NCBI GenBank assembly: GCA_009746045.1 | Contig: RPFO01000333.1 | Location: 393,043 to 457,042, forward strand | Direction of reading: 5' to 3' | Length of the DNA: 64,000 nucleotides | Source: Mesostigma viride | Lineage: Eukaryota; Streptophyta; Mesostigmatophyceae; Mesostigmatales; Mesostigmataceae | Shown here: positions 11,150 through 22,966 of the stretch, piece by piece | Position numbering within the stretch: the first letter of the stretch is position 1 | Layout of the letters: the number at the start of each line of letters is the position of its first letter | The notes under the pieces: generated by a model | What the model was told of the DNA's origin: nothing | The model's database searches: none | The model's input: only the letters and a program-made list of their open reading frames with translations | Program-made: the position numbers and the translations under genes

Positions 11150-14100
11150 ATGCCTGGTGAAACTGTTGCTCAAGCTTCGCGTAAAGGTGATACTTATACA
11201 GATACAAAGAGGAAAGATGATGTCCGCACAAGCAATATTATGGCGGCTAAGGCGGTTGCTGATGCCGTTCGTACAAGTTTGGGGCCACGTGGCATGGACA
11301 AGATGCTTCAGCTTGCAAACGGCGAGGTTATTATTACCAACGATGGCGCTACTATTTTGAATAAAGTGAGTTTAACGGAGGGCTGTGAAAGTCTTCACGT
11401 TTTTCTGCGACAAATACTCGCTGCCGCTATTTGTCAACCTCGTCATCCTGTTGCAGTCAGTAATGAAGCGAGCTAGTTTCCGATTCCGAGCTGGGGTTCC
11501 GATTCCGACGTCTCGCTTGCTCTTTGTCCGCTTTTCGCGGGGATGCCTGCAGATGGACGTAACCTCGCCGGCGGCCAAAATGCTTGTAGAGCTTTCCAAG
11601 TCTCAAGACGTGGTTGCTGGGGACGGCACAACGACAGGTAGGCGATACCACTGGGCGTGCTATACCTGTCTTCCATGAGATATCACAGCCGGCCGTCATG
11701 ACGGTTGGCTGGCAAGGTCTTTGAGCCGCTGCCCACGGATTGATCCTGGTCCCTGCTCTGTGTTGTCGCTGTGCGTGCCGTGTGCCAGTGACGGTGCTTG
11801 CGGGCGCACTGCTGGGCAAGTCGCTGGAGCTGCTGCAGAAGGGCATCCACCCGACCATCGTCTCCGACTCGCTGTATAAGGCCTCCCTCAAGGCGGTGCA
11901 GGTACGCCAGCGACCACGCAAGCAGGTTGGCCCTCTTACCCTCCCCAGCTACGAGCTTGCCCCCATGCGGTGCTTGCCCCCATGCGGAGCTTGCCCACAT
12001 GCGGTGCTTGCCCCATTCAAGCTGCAAGGCTGTCCCATGCCCCGTGTGTTGGGTCCCTCATAATACTGCAGAGGTTAGCCGCACAGCCACGTTGGTGGAC
12101 ACCTGTGCGGGAACAAACCCATGTTGTTGCGCCCTGTAGTCGCCTTGGCACGCACACGTTTGCTTGCATTTCTGTTGCCAGCACCGGTCATTCATCACCC
12201 GCCGTTAGTCATCTGTCACCAGTCATTGGCACCAGCAGCACCAGCAGCGGCGCACTTGTCCTTAAAAGCTCTTTGTGTCACCCGTGGCCATGACGTCCTC
12301 TAGCCCTTGCCAGCGTGCACCCTACCAGGTTTTCTTTTCTGCATGCGGGCCCATGCCTCTTGAGTGGAGGCAATGCTCTCCCTCCCGCAGGCAGCAGGGC
12401 AGAACTCCAGGGCGCCCAGTCCATGATGCGCGCCACCTATTAACCGTAACCATCGATGACCCCATATGTGCCTATAGCAGCAGCACATGAGAGCAGACCA
12501 GTGTGGGCGGCTGCCTGTGCAGGTGCCGCCGCCAGGCACCTACAAGGGTAGCTGTGTCGCCTTTGGGGGCACCACCATGCCCACCACGTGCCATATGCCC
12601 TGCCAACCACGTGAGGGATGTGTGGTCCTACAGGTGCATCACTTGATGGATCAGGTTTCCTGTTGGATTCTTGTGTGCTGGATCCATGATTCCACGTCAA
12701 GTATGCGCTAGGACAATAGCTGCGGTGGTGGTTGCCATGTGCGGCATGCGGGATAAGGACGGGCTGTCGTTTGGGTGTGTAGGCTTGCGTCACTGCCGCC
12801 GCTCGCACCCACCCCATTGGCGCAACTTTGCCGCTACCACCGTAACCCCCTGGTCACATGTACGTGTACCCCCCCCCCCCCCTCCCACCGGCAGGTGATG
12901 GAGGAGATGTCCATGCCGGTGCAGCTGACAGACCGCGACTCGTTGATCAAGAGCGCGACCACATCGCTGGCCAGCAAGGTGGGTGGTGTCGCATGCGGGC
13001 AGGCGTGTGGGTGGTGGCCGGAAAGATGGGTGAATGCTCTGGTCTGTGTGGGTGTGCGTGTACTGGCGGGTGCGAGCACCCACCATCATGGCGGCTATTG
13101 GGGCTCGCTGATATGGGAAGTCAGATAGCGCGGGGTGCGGTGCATGTGGGGTGGTGGCATGGTGGTGGGACGTTCGACAAGACCCGCTTCACCTGGAGGC
13201 AGGTAGGACTTGGCTTATGTAGGGACAGAGCGCTCTGCGGGGAAGCTGGAATCCTGAGCCTAGTTGTGTCTGTCGCCACACCAATGCCTTTCCCTTCCTT
13301 CCACCCCTTCTCCCCCCTTTCCCCCACCCCTGTCCCCCACCGTGTCCCCCCTGTTCTCTTCATGGCGTGCCGTGAGGGCTGATCTAGCCCACATGCTGCC
13401 CCGTCCCCCCCCCCCCCCGTGGCCCCCTTCCCCCCCTCCCCCCCTCCCCCCCCCACCCACCCCACCCCCACCCACCCACCCCACCCCCACCAGGTGGTGA
13501 GCCAGTACTCGTCACTGCTTGCCCCCATCGCCGTCGACTGCGTGCTGCGCGTGATCGACCCGGCACGGCCCGACGTGGTGGACCTGAACGACATCAAGAT
13601 TGTGGCCAAGATTGGCGGAACGGTGAGGGGGAAGGGGGAGGGGAAACGGATATGACGGAGAGGGGCAACGGATAATGTGAGGGGGAAGGGGGAGGGATGA
13701 TGTGAGGGGGAAGGGGGAGGGATGATGTGAGGGGGAAGGGGGAGGGATGATGTGAGGGGGAAGGGGGAGGGATGATGTGAGGGGCGAGGGGGAGGGATGA
13801 TGTGAGGGGAAATGGGGAGGGATGATGTGAGGGGAAATGGGGAGGGACGATGTGAGGGGAAAGGGGGAGGGATGATGTGAGGGGAAAGGGGGAGGGATGA
13901 TGTGAGGGGTGAGGAGGGAGGGATGATGTGAGGGGCGAGGGGGAGGAATGATGTGAGGGGCGAGGGGGAGGGATGATGTGAGGGGAAAGGGGGAGGGATG
14001 ATGTGAGGGGTGAGGAGGGAGGGATGATGTGAGGGTGAGGGGGAGGGAGGATGTGAGGGGGAAGGGGAAGGGATGATGTGAGGGGCGAGGAGGGAGGGAT

Positions 14101-17100
14101 GATGTGAGGGGCGAGGGGGAGGAATGATGTGAGGGGAAAGGTGGAGGGATGATGTGAGGGGGAGGAGGGAGGGATGATGTGAGGGGCGAGGGGAGGAATG
14201 ATGTGAGGGGCGAGGGGGAGGAATGATGTGAGGGGCGAGGGGGAGGGATGATGTGAGGGGGGAGGGTGAGGGATGATGTGAGGGGCGACGGGGAGGAATG
14301 ATGTGAGGGGGGAGGGGGAGGGATGATGTGAGGGGAAATGGGGAGGGATGATGTGAGGGGAAATGGTGAGGGATGATGTGAGGGGCGAGGAGGGAGGGAT
14401 GATGTAAGGGGGAAGGGGGAGGGATAATGTGAGGGGGGAGGGGGAGGAATGATGTGAGGGGGGAGGGGGAGGAATGATGTGAGGGGGGGGGGGATCATTG
14501 GTGGCCCTCGTGTCTGGGGATGCAAGCGCATGAGCCATGACAGCCTGGCAGGGTGGAAGGCTGTGGGGAGTTGGTGCAAACCCCATGTGTGTGTTTTCCT
14601 CCCTACTCTATCAACCCTTGCCTCCCCCCTTTGTCATTGGTGGCGTGCGAACGCATGGACTGGCCCCCACCAAATGGCATTATATTTGCCGTGTCTGCTG
14701 ACACGCGTGGGTCTTGTCACTGAGCGACACGTCCCCTGAACCCCGCACCCTTGGGTGTTGGCCGCATGCATGTGCGTCACACTCCCCCCCTGGCCCTCTT
14801 GCATGGATGCCCATACATTTTCCCTCCTTCGCCCCCCCTCACCAGGTGGACAGCAGTGAGATGGTGGAAGGCCTCGTGTTTGACCACCGCAGCAGCAAGG
14901 CGGCGGGCGGCCCGACTAAGGTGGTGGGTGCCAAGATCGCACTCATACAGTTCCAGGTGTCGCCGCCCAAGACGGACATCGAGAACAACGTGGTGGTCTC
15001 TGACTATGCGCAGGTGAGGGGGTGGAATTGGAAATGCGAGGGGGGGGGGGAGGGAATGGGAGGAACGAAATGGGGTAGAGACAGACAGGTGTGAGGAGGG
15101 GCCGGATAGAGTGCAAGGGGAGGCATCTCATGGAAGGGGGAAGGGGGGGAAGGGGGGGAGAAGCTGCAGTTTGTGGGCAAGGGGTAGCGCAGAGCGATGG
15201 GCCATGGGGCGGGCCCCGCGGGCAACAGTGGGCTCCAACAGTGTGGCAAGTAGCACCAGAGGGGTGCCCCTGGCTGCCCAGTCCGTATTGTGCCGCGGGC
15301 CTCAGTATCGCATCTGCCCATGCACAAGTCGTGGCTCATGGACCGCCCTACGCTTGCCACCTTCATCCTCCCCCTTTTCCCCTCCCCCTGCCCCTCCCCC
15401 TCCTCCGCCCACCCCCTCCTCTCGCCCCCCCGCCCCCCGTCAATCCCCCCCCCTCCCCCGCCCCGTCCCCTCCCCCCTCCCCCATGCTCCCCTTCCACTG
15501 GTCCCCAGATGGACCGCGTGCTCAAGGAGGAGCGCAACTACATCCTGGGCCTGGTCAAGAAGATCAAGGCCAGCGGCGCAAATGTGCTGCTCATCCAGAA
15601 GAGCATCCTGCGCGACGCCGTCACCGACCTGGCGCTGCACTACCTGGCCAAGGCCAAGATCATGGTGGTCAAGGTGAGACGAGGGGAGTGTGGTCAAGGT
15701 GAATCGATCATGGTGATCATGGTGAGAGGATGTGGTAGCGTGGTCATGGTGAGCGATGCAGCAGGGTGGTGAAGAGGTCAAGGGGAGGGGAGGAGAAGGT
15801 TGTCAAGGGGAGGGCACGATGGAGGGTGTTCAAGACGGCTACAGCGGGAAGTTCTTTTTCATGTCCAAGCGGGAAGTTGTGTTTGTGTCCAGGAGAGTTC
15901 ACCCGGTCCTCCGACACCTTACCCATGTGTTTGTCATCAATCATGTGTGGATCGACCAGCCAGCACGGCTGCATATGCCCGTGTAGGCACGCCTGCATTT
16001 CAAGGATCACTGCGGCAATGCAGCACGGCTTCTATGGTTGGTATGCTCCTGTGTGTGTAGGTAAGTTCATTCCGAGGTGACTGGCCACATGCGTGCACTC
16101 GCGCATGCGTGCTGGTGCATGTCTTCCAGACCTTTTGTCCGCCAGCGTTATCACAGCATGGAGCAAAGCCCATGTTTGCTTGTCCACTTGTCCACGCTGC
16201 CTGTGCTTGTGCTCATCGTGCCCTGTGGCACCACATGCATGTGTGTGTATGCCCGTGCCTGCTCGTGCGTGCCCGTGCTTGCCCCTGTCGCCGCATGCGC
16301 AGGACATTGAGCGAAGCGACATCGAGTTCATCAGCAAAACTCTGCACTGCCTTCCCATCGCCAACGTGGACCACATGAAGCCGGAGAAGCTGGGCACCGC
16401 CGCACTAGTGGAGGAGCTCGACCTCGGGTCCAGCAAGGTAGGTATCCATGAGACCACCAGCGCAGGCATGGCATCACGATATACTGCAGTGTTCATGGTG
16501 TCAAAGAGACCACCAACGCAGGCCAGAAATCGGAAGAATCCAGACCATGGTAGCTCGAACCTGCGATTATCTTTTTCGTGTTTTCGAGTCGTTCAGGATG
16601 ATGAATATGAATGGATATGGAAATGTGTAGCCTTGTTCATTGAAATTATGGCTGGCTGACGTGTAGAGCGACTACATGACCTAGACGGTGGGGTCTTTTT
16701 TCGCTATTTTTGTGTTTTTTTAATCATTTTTTGGTGGGGGGCGGCACTTGCCCTTTTGGCAAGGTGGGTGTGCACTTTACACTGTGTGCCAGGTTGCTTG
16801 AGACCGGATGCAGCAAGCTGGGTTTGTTGGGGGAGGGGGCGGGCTTGGCCCTGGCTTAGCAAGGTGAATGGATACCCGATCGGTGTGGATGCCCGACTAT
16901 GGTGTGTCGGCAAGGGGGGTCCATGGGGGTGGAACGGCACCTGCCCTCCAGCGTGTAGGGGAGCAGGGCGTGGCCTCTAGCACGGTGGTGGGCGCAACCA
17001 GGGCATGGGCAGGGGTCATGTCGGCAGTGGCTCTCGCTTGCTGCTTGGGCCAGGCATGTGGGCCGTGTGGGCATGTGGGCCGTGTCAAGTGCTCTCTGCT

Positions 17101-18276
17101 GTTGGTGAAGGTGTGGACACGCGAGGTGGCCAGGCGTTGCGAGCAGCATGGCCGCGTCAACACCCTGGCAGGACTTAAGGGCAGCGCTTTTCTATGTTGT
17201 TTTTTCTCTTTTTCTAGAAAGAGTGTGACCGCGGTGAGCATGGGCACCCATGTGTGATGGCCCTGTTGTATCCCTGGGGTAGCCTCGTCTGGTAACCACC
17301 CACAAGCACGTGGCCCATTCGGTTCCCAGGGTCTGCCATCGCCCCTCCCCCCCTGGTCTAGGCGGTGTAGAGGCGCAGTGTCGCTCGGCCATGCCCCTTA
17401 TGCGCGCACATCACACATAGAACCCATACCCGGATCCTCATCATTTGCTCTTTGGCCCCTCTTCTTGGCCCCGTGCTGTACCCGTGTGCACCCCTGCCCC
17501 CCCCCTCCCCTGGCAGGTGGTCAAGGTGACGGGCATCCAGAACATGGGCCGCACGCTGACCGTGCTGCTGCGCGGGTCCAACTCGCTGGTGCTGGAGGAG
17601 GCGGAGCGCTCCCTCCACGACGCGCTTTGCGTCGTGCGCTGCCTTGTCAACAAGCGCTACCTCATTGCGGGCGGCGGCGCGCCTGAGATCGAAGTCGCGC
17701 GCCAGCTGGGCAACTGGTCCAAGCAGCTGTCAGGGATGGAGTCCTTCTGCGTGCGCACGTTCGCAGAGGCCTTTGAGGTGGGTGCGCCCGCATTGATGGG
17801 GTTGTGGCAGCACACTACCAAAGTTTTCTCTTTCGATGTATGGGAGTCAGAAAACTTTGGAGATGTGCTTCGAAACACGGCAGTGATGTATGGAGTTAAG
17901 ATGACTGCGTAGGAAAGTTTCTCGCGTCGTGTCGTGCTTGAGAATAAGTTTTTTTTCCATTGATAGGGTATGTTGCTCACGTCACCGATTCCCCTGGCTT
18001 GCCTGCCATCCTGTTGTTGCGCGGCTTTGCCAGGTCATCCCGTACACGCTGGCGGAGAACGCGGGCCTGAACGCCATCTCCATCGTGACCGAGCTGCGCA
18101 ACCTGCACGCTAAGGGGGAGGCCAACACGGGCATCAACGTGCGCAAGGGGATGATCACCAATATCTTAGAGGAGAACGTGGTGCAGCCGCTGCTGGTCAG
18201 CACCTCCGCCGTCTCTCTCGCCTCCGAGTGTGTGCGCATGATCCTTAAGATCGACGACATTGTGCAGACACGGTAG
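11150..18276 (+). CDS. CCT4: T-complex protein 1 subunit delta (chaperonin CCT4)
   Basis: Encodes the delta subunit of the cytosolic CCT/TRiC chaperonin, which folds actin, tubulin and other proteins in an ATP-driven ring. Ten exons: 11150-11365, 11553-11637, 11789-11901, 12895-12978, 13494-13622, 14846-15013, 15509-15673, 16303-16437, 17517-17777 and 18034-18276. All junctions are GT-AG and in phase, giving 532 residues; animal CCT4 is about 540. Family motifs are present: LGPRGMDKM (44-52), TNDGAT (63-68), the ATP-site GDGTTT (95-100) and GGGAPEIE (417-424), followed by the conserved C-terminal equatorial domain ending KIDDIVQTR. The ATG in AAAAATGCC at 11150 matches the normal N-terminus; the frame stays open upstream but has no nearer ATG. 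Introns are C/T-rich before their acceptors, and several carry repeats. Confidence 0.97.
13647..14490. repeat. 25/26-bp minisatellite in CCT4 intron 5, donor-derived unit
   Basis: About 33 units of the form GATGATGTGAGGGGGAAGGG plus GGAGG. The intron itself opens GTGAGGGGGAAGGGGGAGGG directly after exon 13494-13622, so the unit reproduces the first 20 intron bases. Units vary between GGGGGAAG, GGGGCGAG, GGGGAAAT and GGGTGAGG types. It is G-rich on the transcribed strand's RNA sense. Confidence 0.92.
16499..16695 (+). mobile_element. SINE-like element in CCT4 intron 8
   Basis: Homologous over almost its whole length to the element at 24442-24652 on the opposite strand. Shared blocks include GCAGGCCAGAAATCGG, GACCATGGTA, TTTCGAGTCGTTCAGGATGA (B-box-like TTCGAGTC), ATTGAAATTATGGCTGGCT and ATGACCTAGACGGTGGGG. 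It is followed by a T-run (TCTTTTTT), consistent with a pol III terminator. A partial head (GAGACCACCAGCGCAGGC) lies 50 bp upstream at 16451. Confidence 0.7.
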
Positions 18277-18683
18277 TGGGAGAAGTGTGGCCGGGGCTGG
18301 TTGCAGTGGCGGAGGGGAGCATGGGGCGTACAGCCGTGTGTTTCTCGAGGAACGGCCTTGTTCCGTGGTGGGAGCAGCGACATTGCGGGGAGGTGCTGCG
18401 GGTGACACCGTGCAGGGTACATTGGAGGAGCTGTTTCCCTGCCCGGCGGCTTGCCACGTTTGATTCGGTGGTATTTGTGCACAGCATGATGTCTGCGTGA
18501 ATACCGGACGTGGCAGCCTTTTGTTGTTTACAGGGGAACCGGGTTGCAGGGGGGTGACATGTTGAATGGATAGGGATGTGTGCCCAGTTTGTGCACAAAA
18601 ATCAGCACTGCTGGAAGGTACTTGAAAGTCGCCATACTCGAGAAAAAAAATGTGGAAGAGTGTTGAACAACCAAATTATCACT

Positions 18684-18689
18684 AATAAA
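18684..18689 (+). terminator. Possible AATAAA polyadenylation signal for CCT4
   Basis: AATAAA lies 408 bp after the CCT4 stop codon. I saw no TGTAA (the usual chlorophyte signal) between the stop and this point. It may simply be chance AT-rich sequence. Confidence 0.3.
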
Positions 18690-18699
18690 ACAGCTAATG

Positions 18700-19131
18700 A
18701 ATGGGAGTTGCATGCACATGTGTGTTAGGCTTCATAGGTTTGCTCAAATTTACATGTATGTGCAAATATGATTTGCAAATGGCGCAGTCACGTGCAAGGT
18801 TGACATCTGCATGCTGCATGCATGCATGCATGCTGTATGTTATAGCACGTGGGAACTGAAGAAATCTATAGAATTGATCGGATGCCTTAAAATTTATCGA
18901 TGAGACAACCAGCGCATGCACATGGCCGGAACCTTTTGCGCATGCGCGCTCTTGCCTGAGCTCCTGTACGCGTTCCATATCTGTCGCTAGATTCACTAGC
19001 TAGCTACTTGCATGATATATCGTGCATATGGCCGCACGGCGCAAATAAATGCCGGCTGGCCTAGCAAATTGTGCGCTAGGTATATGCATCACGTTGTCTC
19101 CTTAATATGCATGCATCATGCCCACCATATT
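18700..19131. other. Intergenic spacer, GCAT-rich
   Basis: No gene seen. It contains a GCATGCATGCATGCATGC run near 18815-18833 and a GAGACAACCAGCGC motif at 18902 that matches the head of the SINE family at 24442-24652. Confidence 0.5.
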
Positions 19132-21126
19132 TAGCCATGGCTGACGGCGGAGCTCATAACTTTCACGTTTGAGCACCGAATTAATTAGCCGTGAATATCA
19201 CAATCGACGCGTCTTTCTACGACGCACATGCTGATATAATTTTCCGACGCTAAATTACGCAATATACGATGAGGAAACGCCTCTCGACGCAACGCAGCCT
19301 GGCGGCTGCGCTCGGCAATGAAAATACGCCTGCAGCTCCGGCTGCAGCTTCGCCCACCGGCCCAGAAGGCAGTGGCGCCACTAGCCAAGCTCTAGTGGTC
19401 GTCCAGCCCCCTGCTGCGCCCGCCTAGCTCGCCAGCAGCGTCGCCCGAACCCAAGCGCAGTCGTCCTGACGGGCTTTTGGATGAGTACGACTTTGACGCC
19501 AGCCAGCCCGGCTATTTTGACAAGCTTACACACGATCGCATCGTGGCCCACGTGTTTTTCGGGACGCATGCCTCTCTTATAGAACTATGCAAGCAGCTTT
19601 CCCACCAAGGTCGCCTTGTCAATGCCTTCCTCCAGAGGCGCAATTTCGGGCAAGGACGTCCTCAACGCCCGCCGCCCCCACCTCCAGCAATACGCCCTCT
19701 TTTACCTCCGGCCTTGGACGCTCCATCGAGGAGCTTTGGCCCCCAAAGCCCCTCACCACCACCTTAACCGAATCCTCCATCCGCTCACTCCTCAAGGAGG
19801 CCCTCGAGCAGCACGTGGCCCCCATCGCTGCAGATGTGGCGGCCATGGGCAGCACGTTGGCTGCCGAGCTCCCCCTCCTCTCCACCATCTCCACCGCCAC
19901 CTCCACTGTCCTCGCCTCCTCCACCGCCACCACCCCCACCTCCGACGCCATCACCGCCCAGCTCCGTGACATCGACCAGCGTCTTAAGGACAACGCCATC
20001 GCTATCGAGGTTCTGCAGAACACCGCAGGCCTCACCGCCCAGGCGGTGAAGGACATTGCCGCCAAGCCAGCCCCGGCTGGCCTGGCCGGCGATGCTCCTC
20101 CCATCACCACTTGGGCGGACATGCTTAAGCAGCACGCCACCTTCACCACCTCCGCCGTCGCAGCACAGCTCCAGCAGCAGACGCTCGACCTCAGCGAGGA
20201 GGCCGAGCTCGCCAAGCGCAGCCTTAACGTTATTGTCAAGAACTTCGACATGGTGGAAGGTGAGCATTCCGAGAAGCTTGCACGTGCGTTTGAGAGAGCA
20301 ATTCTTAGTCGCATGGGCCTTACTGGTGAGATCGAGCTGGTCGCCCACCGCCTTCCCCGCGCGCGGGGTAAGGCAGGGGCGCCCCCGCTCCTTCTCACCT
20401 TTAAGAACCCGGCGGACAAGATTTCTTTTCTCCGACGCCGCAAGCGGCTCGAGAAGACTCTCTTCACCCTTGACGACGACTTGACCCTGGCGCAGCAACA
20501 ACGGCGACGGGAGCTATGGCCGACCTACCTCCAGCTCCGGCAGACCAAGGCGGGGCAGCCGGTGTACTGGAAGGGGGCGGCCATCTACGTCGGCCACAAG
20601 CCCTGGCAAGCGACCCCCGCGGCCCCAGTGCCCCCAGACGCCCCAGCTTAGGGGAATACAGCAGTAGTAGTGTAGAATAGATAGACCGTGGCCATGTACA
20701 TGTACGCCTCCTAAAGGCACTATACCAGCTGAGCCACGAGCATTATTTAACCATGTACGTACATGTGTGCCTATGATGTGCCACACTCCAGATGATGTCT
20801 AGTTTTGTTTAGTTATGCTGTGCCCATGCAGAGAGCTGCTCTCTGCTGAGATGCCACGCTCTAGTTTTGTATTCTGATAGTTTTGTATAGCTATGATGAT
20901 CTTCGATCCCCCACATGGCATGCTCCCCCTTAGCTGGGCACAGCGTGATAGACCATGAGGGTGCAGGTGCCCTGGTGCACCTAGAGCAAGGGTAGCTTAC
21001 ATTCCCATCCTTGCATGAAGTAGCCTAGAATGTATTAAAAGCCATATGCCCCTTCTCAGGGATATGTGCTACATTTACTCCCAACGGAGTGATGTTCCTA
21101 ATTAATTAATTAATTAATTAATTAAT
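19132..21126 (+). mobile_element. ORF1-only non-LTR retroelement, copy 1
   Basis: A roughly 2-kb element sharing both ends with the copy at 30405-32382. The 5' leader begins TAGCCATGGCTGACGGCGG and the 3' region ends in a small hairpin (ACTCC-CAAC-GGAGT) followed by (TTAA)n at 21098-21126. Between them lies one ORF1-like gene (19269-20651). There is no reverse transcriptase or endonuclease, although both ends match the other copy, so the element is not simply 5'-truncated. About 470 bp of 3' untranslated sequence follows the ORF and is also conserved between copies. Confidence 0.75.
19269..20651 (+). pseudogene. ORF1-like protein of the retroelement, frameshifted
   Basis: Starts ATG at 19269 (MRKRLSTQRSLAAALGNEN), stops at an in-frame TAG near 19426, continues in a second frame (DGLLDEYDFDASQPGYFDKL) and then in a third from about 19640 to the stop at 20651. 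The C-terminal half has a predicted helical region (IDQRLKDNAIAIEVLQNTAG), then an RRM-like or L1-ORF1-like segment (LAKRSLNVIVKNF ... HRLPRARGK ... LLLTFKNPADKISFLRRRKR). A basic tail domain (LAQQQRRRELWPTYLQLRQT) follows, a layout typical of plant and algal LINE ORF1 proteins that bind element RNA. The copy at 30405-32382 shows which frames are original. Homology is by pattern only. Confidence 0.7.
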
Positions 21127-21544
21127 GCCCACCAAGAAACAAACTAATTCCAGGAAACGGGGCGCCCCGTGCTACTCTCCCTGGTGCCAGCTTGTAAACT
21201 TCATGATGGCCGTGCACTTCACAGTTATAATCATTCTCCAGATTTCTGGCCTGTGCTGGTTGTCTCCTTGATAATCATGCATGGCCGTAGTCAATGTCCA
21301 GAAAAGGATCCAGAAATCAACTCCACTTGTATTACACGGCAGGTCTTTGGGACTCGGCAGAGTAACCTGTAGTGCAGTCCTGTAATTATTAAATTATGCA
21401 GTCCTGTATAGTAGTTCTGTAGTTTAACAAGTAGTCTTGTGTTTACCCAGAGCTTTGGCCTTCGAGGATTAGGCTCTGACACAGTTACCTGCAGGCATGC
21501 ATGGCAAGTCAACCCAGTTGCACTGTAAACCATCTGTGCCTCTA

Positions 21545-22966
21545 TCACCCAATCTTGTCCTCATCAAAATAGATAGGGAGGAACGTGCCCGCACGTATCT
21601 CACTGTACTGCCACTGGGCATAAGCCAGGTCGTGCAGCCACTGGGTGCGATCGCCGCGGAACAAGTGGCCGATGTCGCCCACCTCGTGCACCGCCACCTC
21701 CCACGCCATGGACCCCTCATCAACAACGATGGCTGGCGTGCCCGCCAGTATGCTCTCAATCGCCGCGTTGCTGTTGATCGTCACCAGGCAGTAGGCGGCC
21801 GATATCAGCTCGCCAAGTGTCTCGTGCGTGTCCAGCGTGGCCCCCGTGGGCGGCACCGTGCCGTCGCTCAGCGCAAACTCGTCACCCTCAGTCGGGTGCG
21901 GCCGGAACCGTATGTCCAGGCCCGGCGCCACCGCGCGCAACTCGTCCACCACCTTCTGGTACCAGGCGTTGGGCGAACCGTACCTGGCCTTGATCGTCAT
22001 CAGCGCCGTGTCATGGAACATCTGGCCGATGATGCCCACCACCGCGCCCGTCAGGTTGCTCTGCGCGGGCTTCCAGGGCCTGACTGACAGGTAGGGCGCA
22101 AAGTAGTGCTCCCAGCGCCGCCCGTCCATGCCGCGTGGCCGGAAGCCAAAGTTTTCAAAGCCGCTCCAGACCAAGGACTGGTACTCGTGGCCCCTGGGTC
22201 CCAGGCCGCGGAAGTTGGCCATGTCCATGACGATCATGGGCGGATAGTCCGCCATGAATAGGTTCTTCTTGGACAGGTGCTTGATGCCCCACGACATCCA
22301 CCAGTCGCACCTGCCGGGCGCCTTCCTGGATGGTCTGCGGACAGAGCAGCTGTGGTTGGCGCGTGAGAAGTTGCGCAGGCCCTCGGTGAGTATCCCCTCG
22401 CGGTTGCGCACGTAGTGGAAACACACCACGCACGCATTGCGGGGCGCGGCATGCAGCTGCTCCCACAGCCGCGCCAGACGCTGCGCGCGCGGGACCAGCG
22501 TGTAGCGCGTCGCGTTCACCATGTCCGACTCAAATGCAAGCATCTTCAGACGCTTGCGCTCTGCCGCCTCGGCCGCTTGCGCCGGCGTCAAAGGAGGCTT
22601 AGGCTTGATCGGGGCGGGCGGCTTGCCGGAACCGGGGCGCCCCCCGGCGGCTGCTTTCTGCTTGGCTCTTGGGTCATAGCGGCGGCTGCGCTGCGCTGAT
22701 GATGCCCGCTTGGAAGCGGTATTGGGCTCTGGGCCGGGCTCTAGGAGACTGGAAAGGGGCTCTCCTCTGTCTCGCATCGCGAGCCATTTTTCTCGGATTT
22801 TCTCAAGCTCGTCCTTCGAATACACGTGCAATAAACGCCGGTGTGCAGAATCTGGCGCGTTTATCGACACGCTAGTGATAGCTACACGCCCAACGTTGAA
22901 AAGACTCGACATTGCCGCAAGCAGAAGAACACACGACCATCTTGCGATAAGCCATGGGCTCGTCAT
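21545..22966 (-). CDS. Type II membrane glycosyltransferase-like protein (capsule-synthesis-like fold)
   Basis: An intronless 473-residue ORF. The N-terminus has a short basic/hydrophobic signal anchor (residues about 5-25, WLIARWSCVLLLAAMSSLF), which predicts a Golgi-type II protein. A charged, Ala/Pro/Lys-rich stem follows (about 50-140), then a globular domain. The last 150 residues contain RFRPHPTEGDE, HETLGELISAAYCLVTINSN and AAIESILAGTPAIVV. This R-HP ... NS-x-A-x-E-x(4)-G-x-P-x-IV layout is the hallmark of GT-B enzymes related to bacterial capsule/Kdo transferases (KpsC/KpsS-like, Capsule_synth). Four N-glycosylation sequons (NATR, NFSR, NHSC, NLTG) fit a lumenal domain. It probably transfers sugar to a cell-surface or scale polysaccharide; donor and acceptor cannot be read from the sequence. 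ATG 22966 is the first start in frame. Confidence 0.72.
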   Translation of the reverse strand: MTSPWLIARWSCVLLLAAMSSLFNVGRVAITSVSINAPDSAHRRLLHVYSKDELEKIREKWLAMRDRGEPLSSLLEPGPEPNTASKRASSAQRSRRYDPRAKQKAAAGGRPGSGKPPAPIKPKPPLTPAQAAEAAERKRLKMLAFESDMVNATRYTLVPRAQRLARLWEQLHAAPRNACVVCFHYVRNREGILTEGLRNFSRANHSCSVRRPSRKAPGRCDWWMSWGIKHLSKKNLFMADYPPMIVMDMANFRGLGPRGHEYQSLVWSGFENFGFRPRGMDGRRWEHYFAPYLSVRPWKPAQSNLTGAVVGIIGQMFHDTALMTIKARYGSPNAWYQKVVDELRAVAPGLDIRFRPHPTEGDEFALSDGTVPPTGATLDTHETLGELISAAYCLVTINSNAAIESILAGTPAIVVDEGSMAWEVAVHEVGDIGHLFRGDRTQWLHDLAYAQWQYSEIRAGTFLPIYFDEDKIG

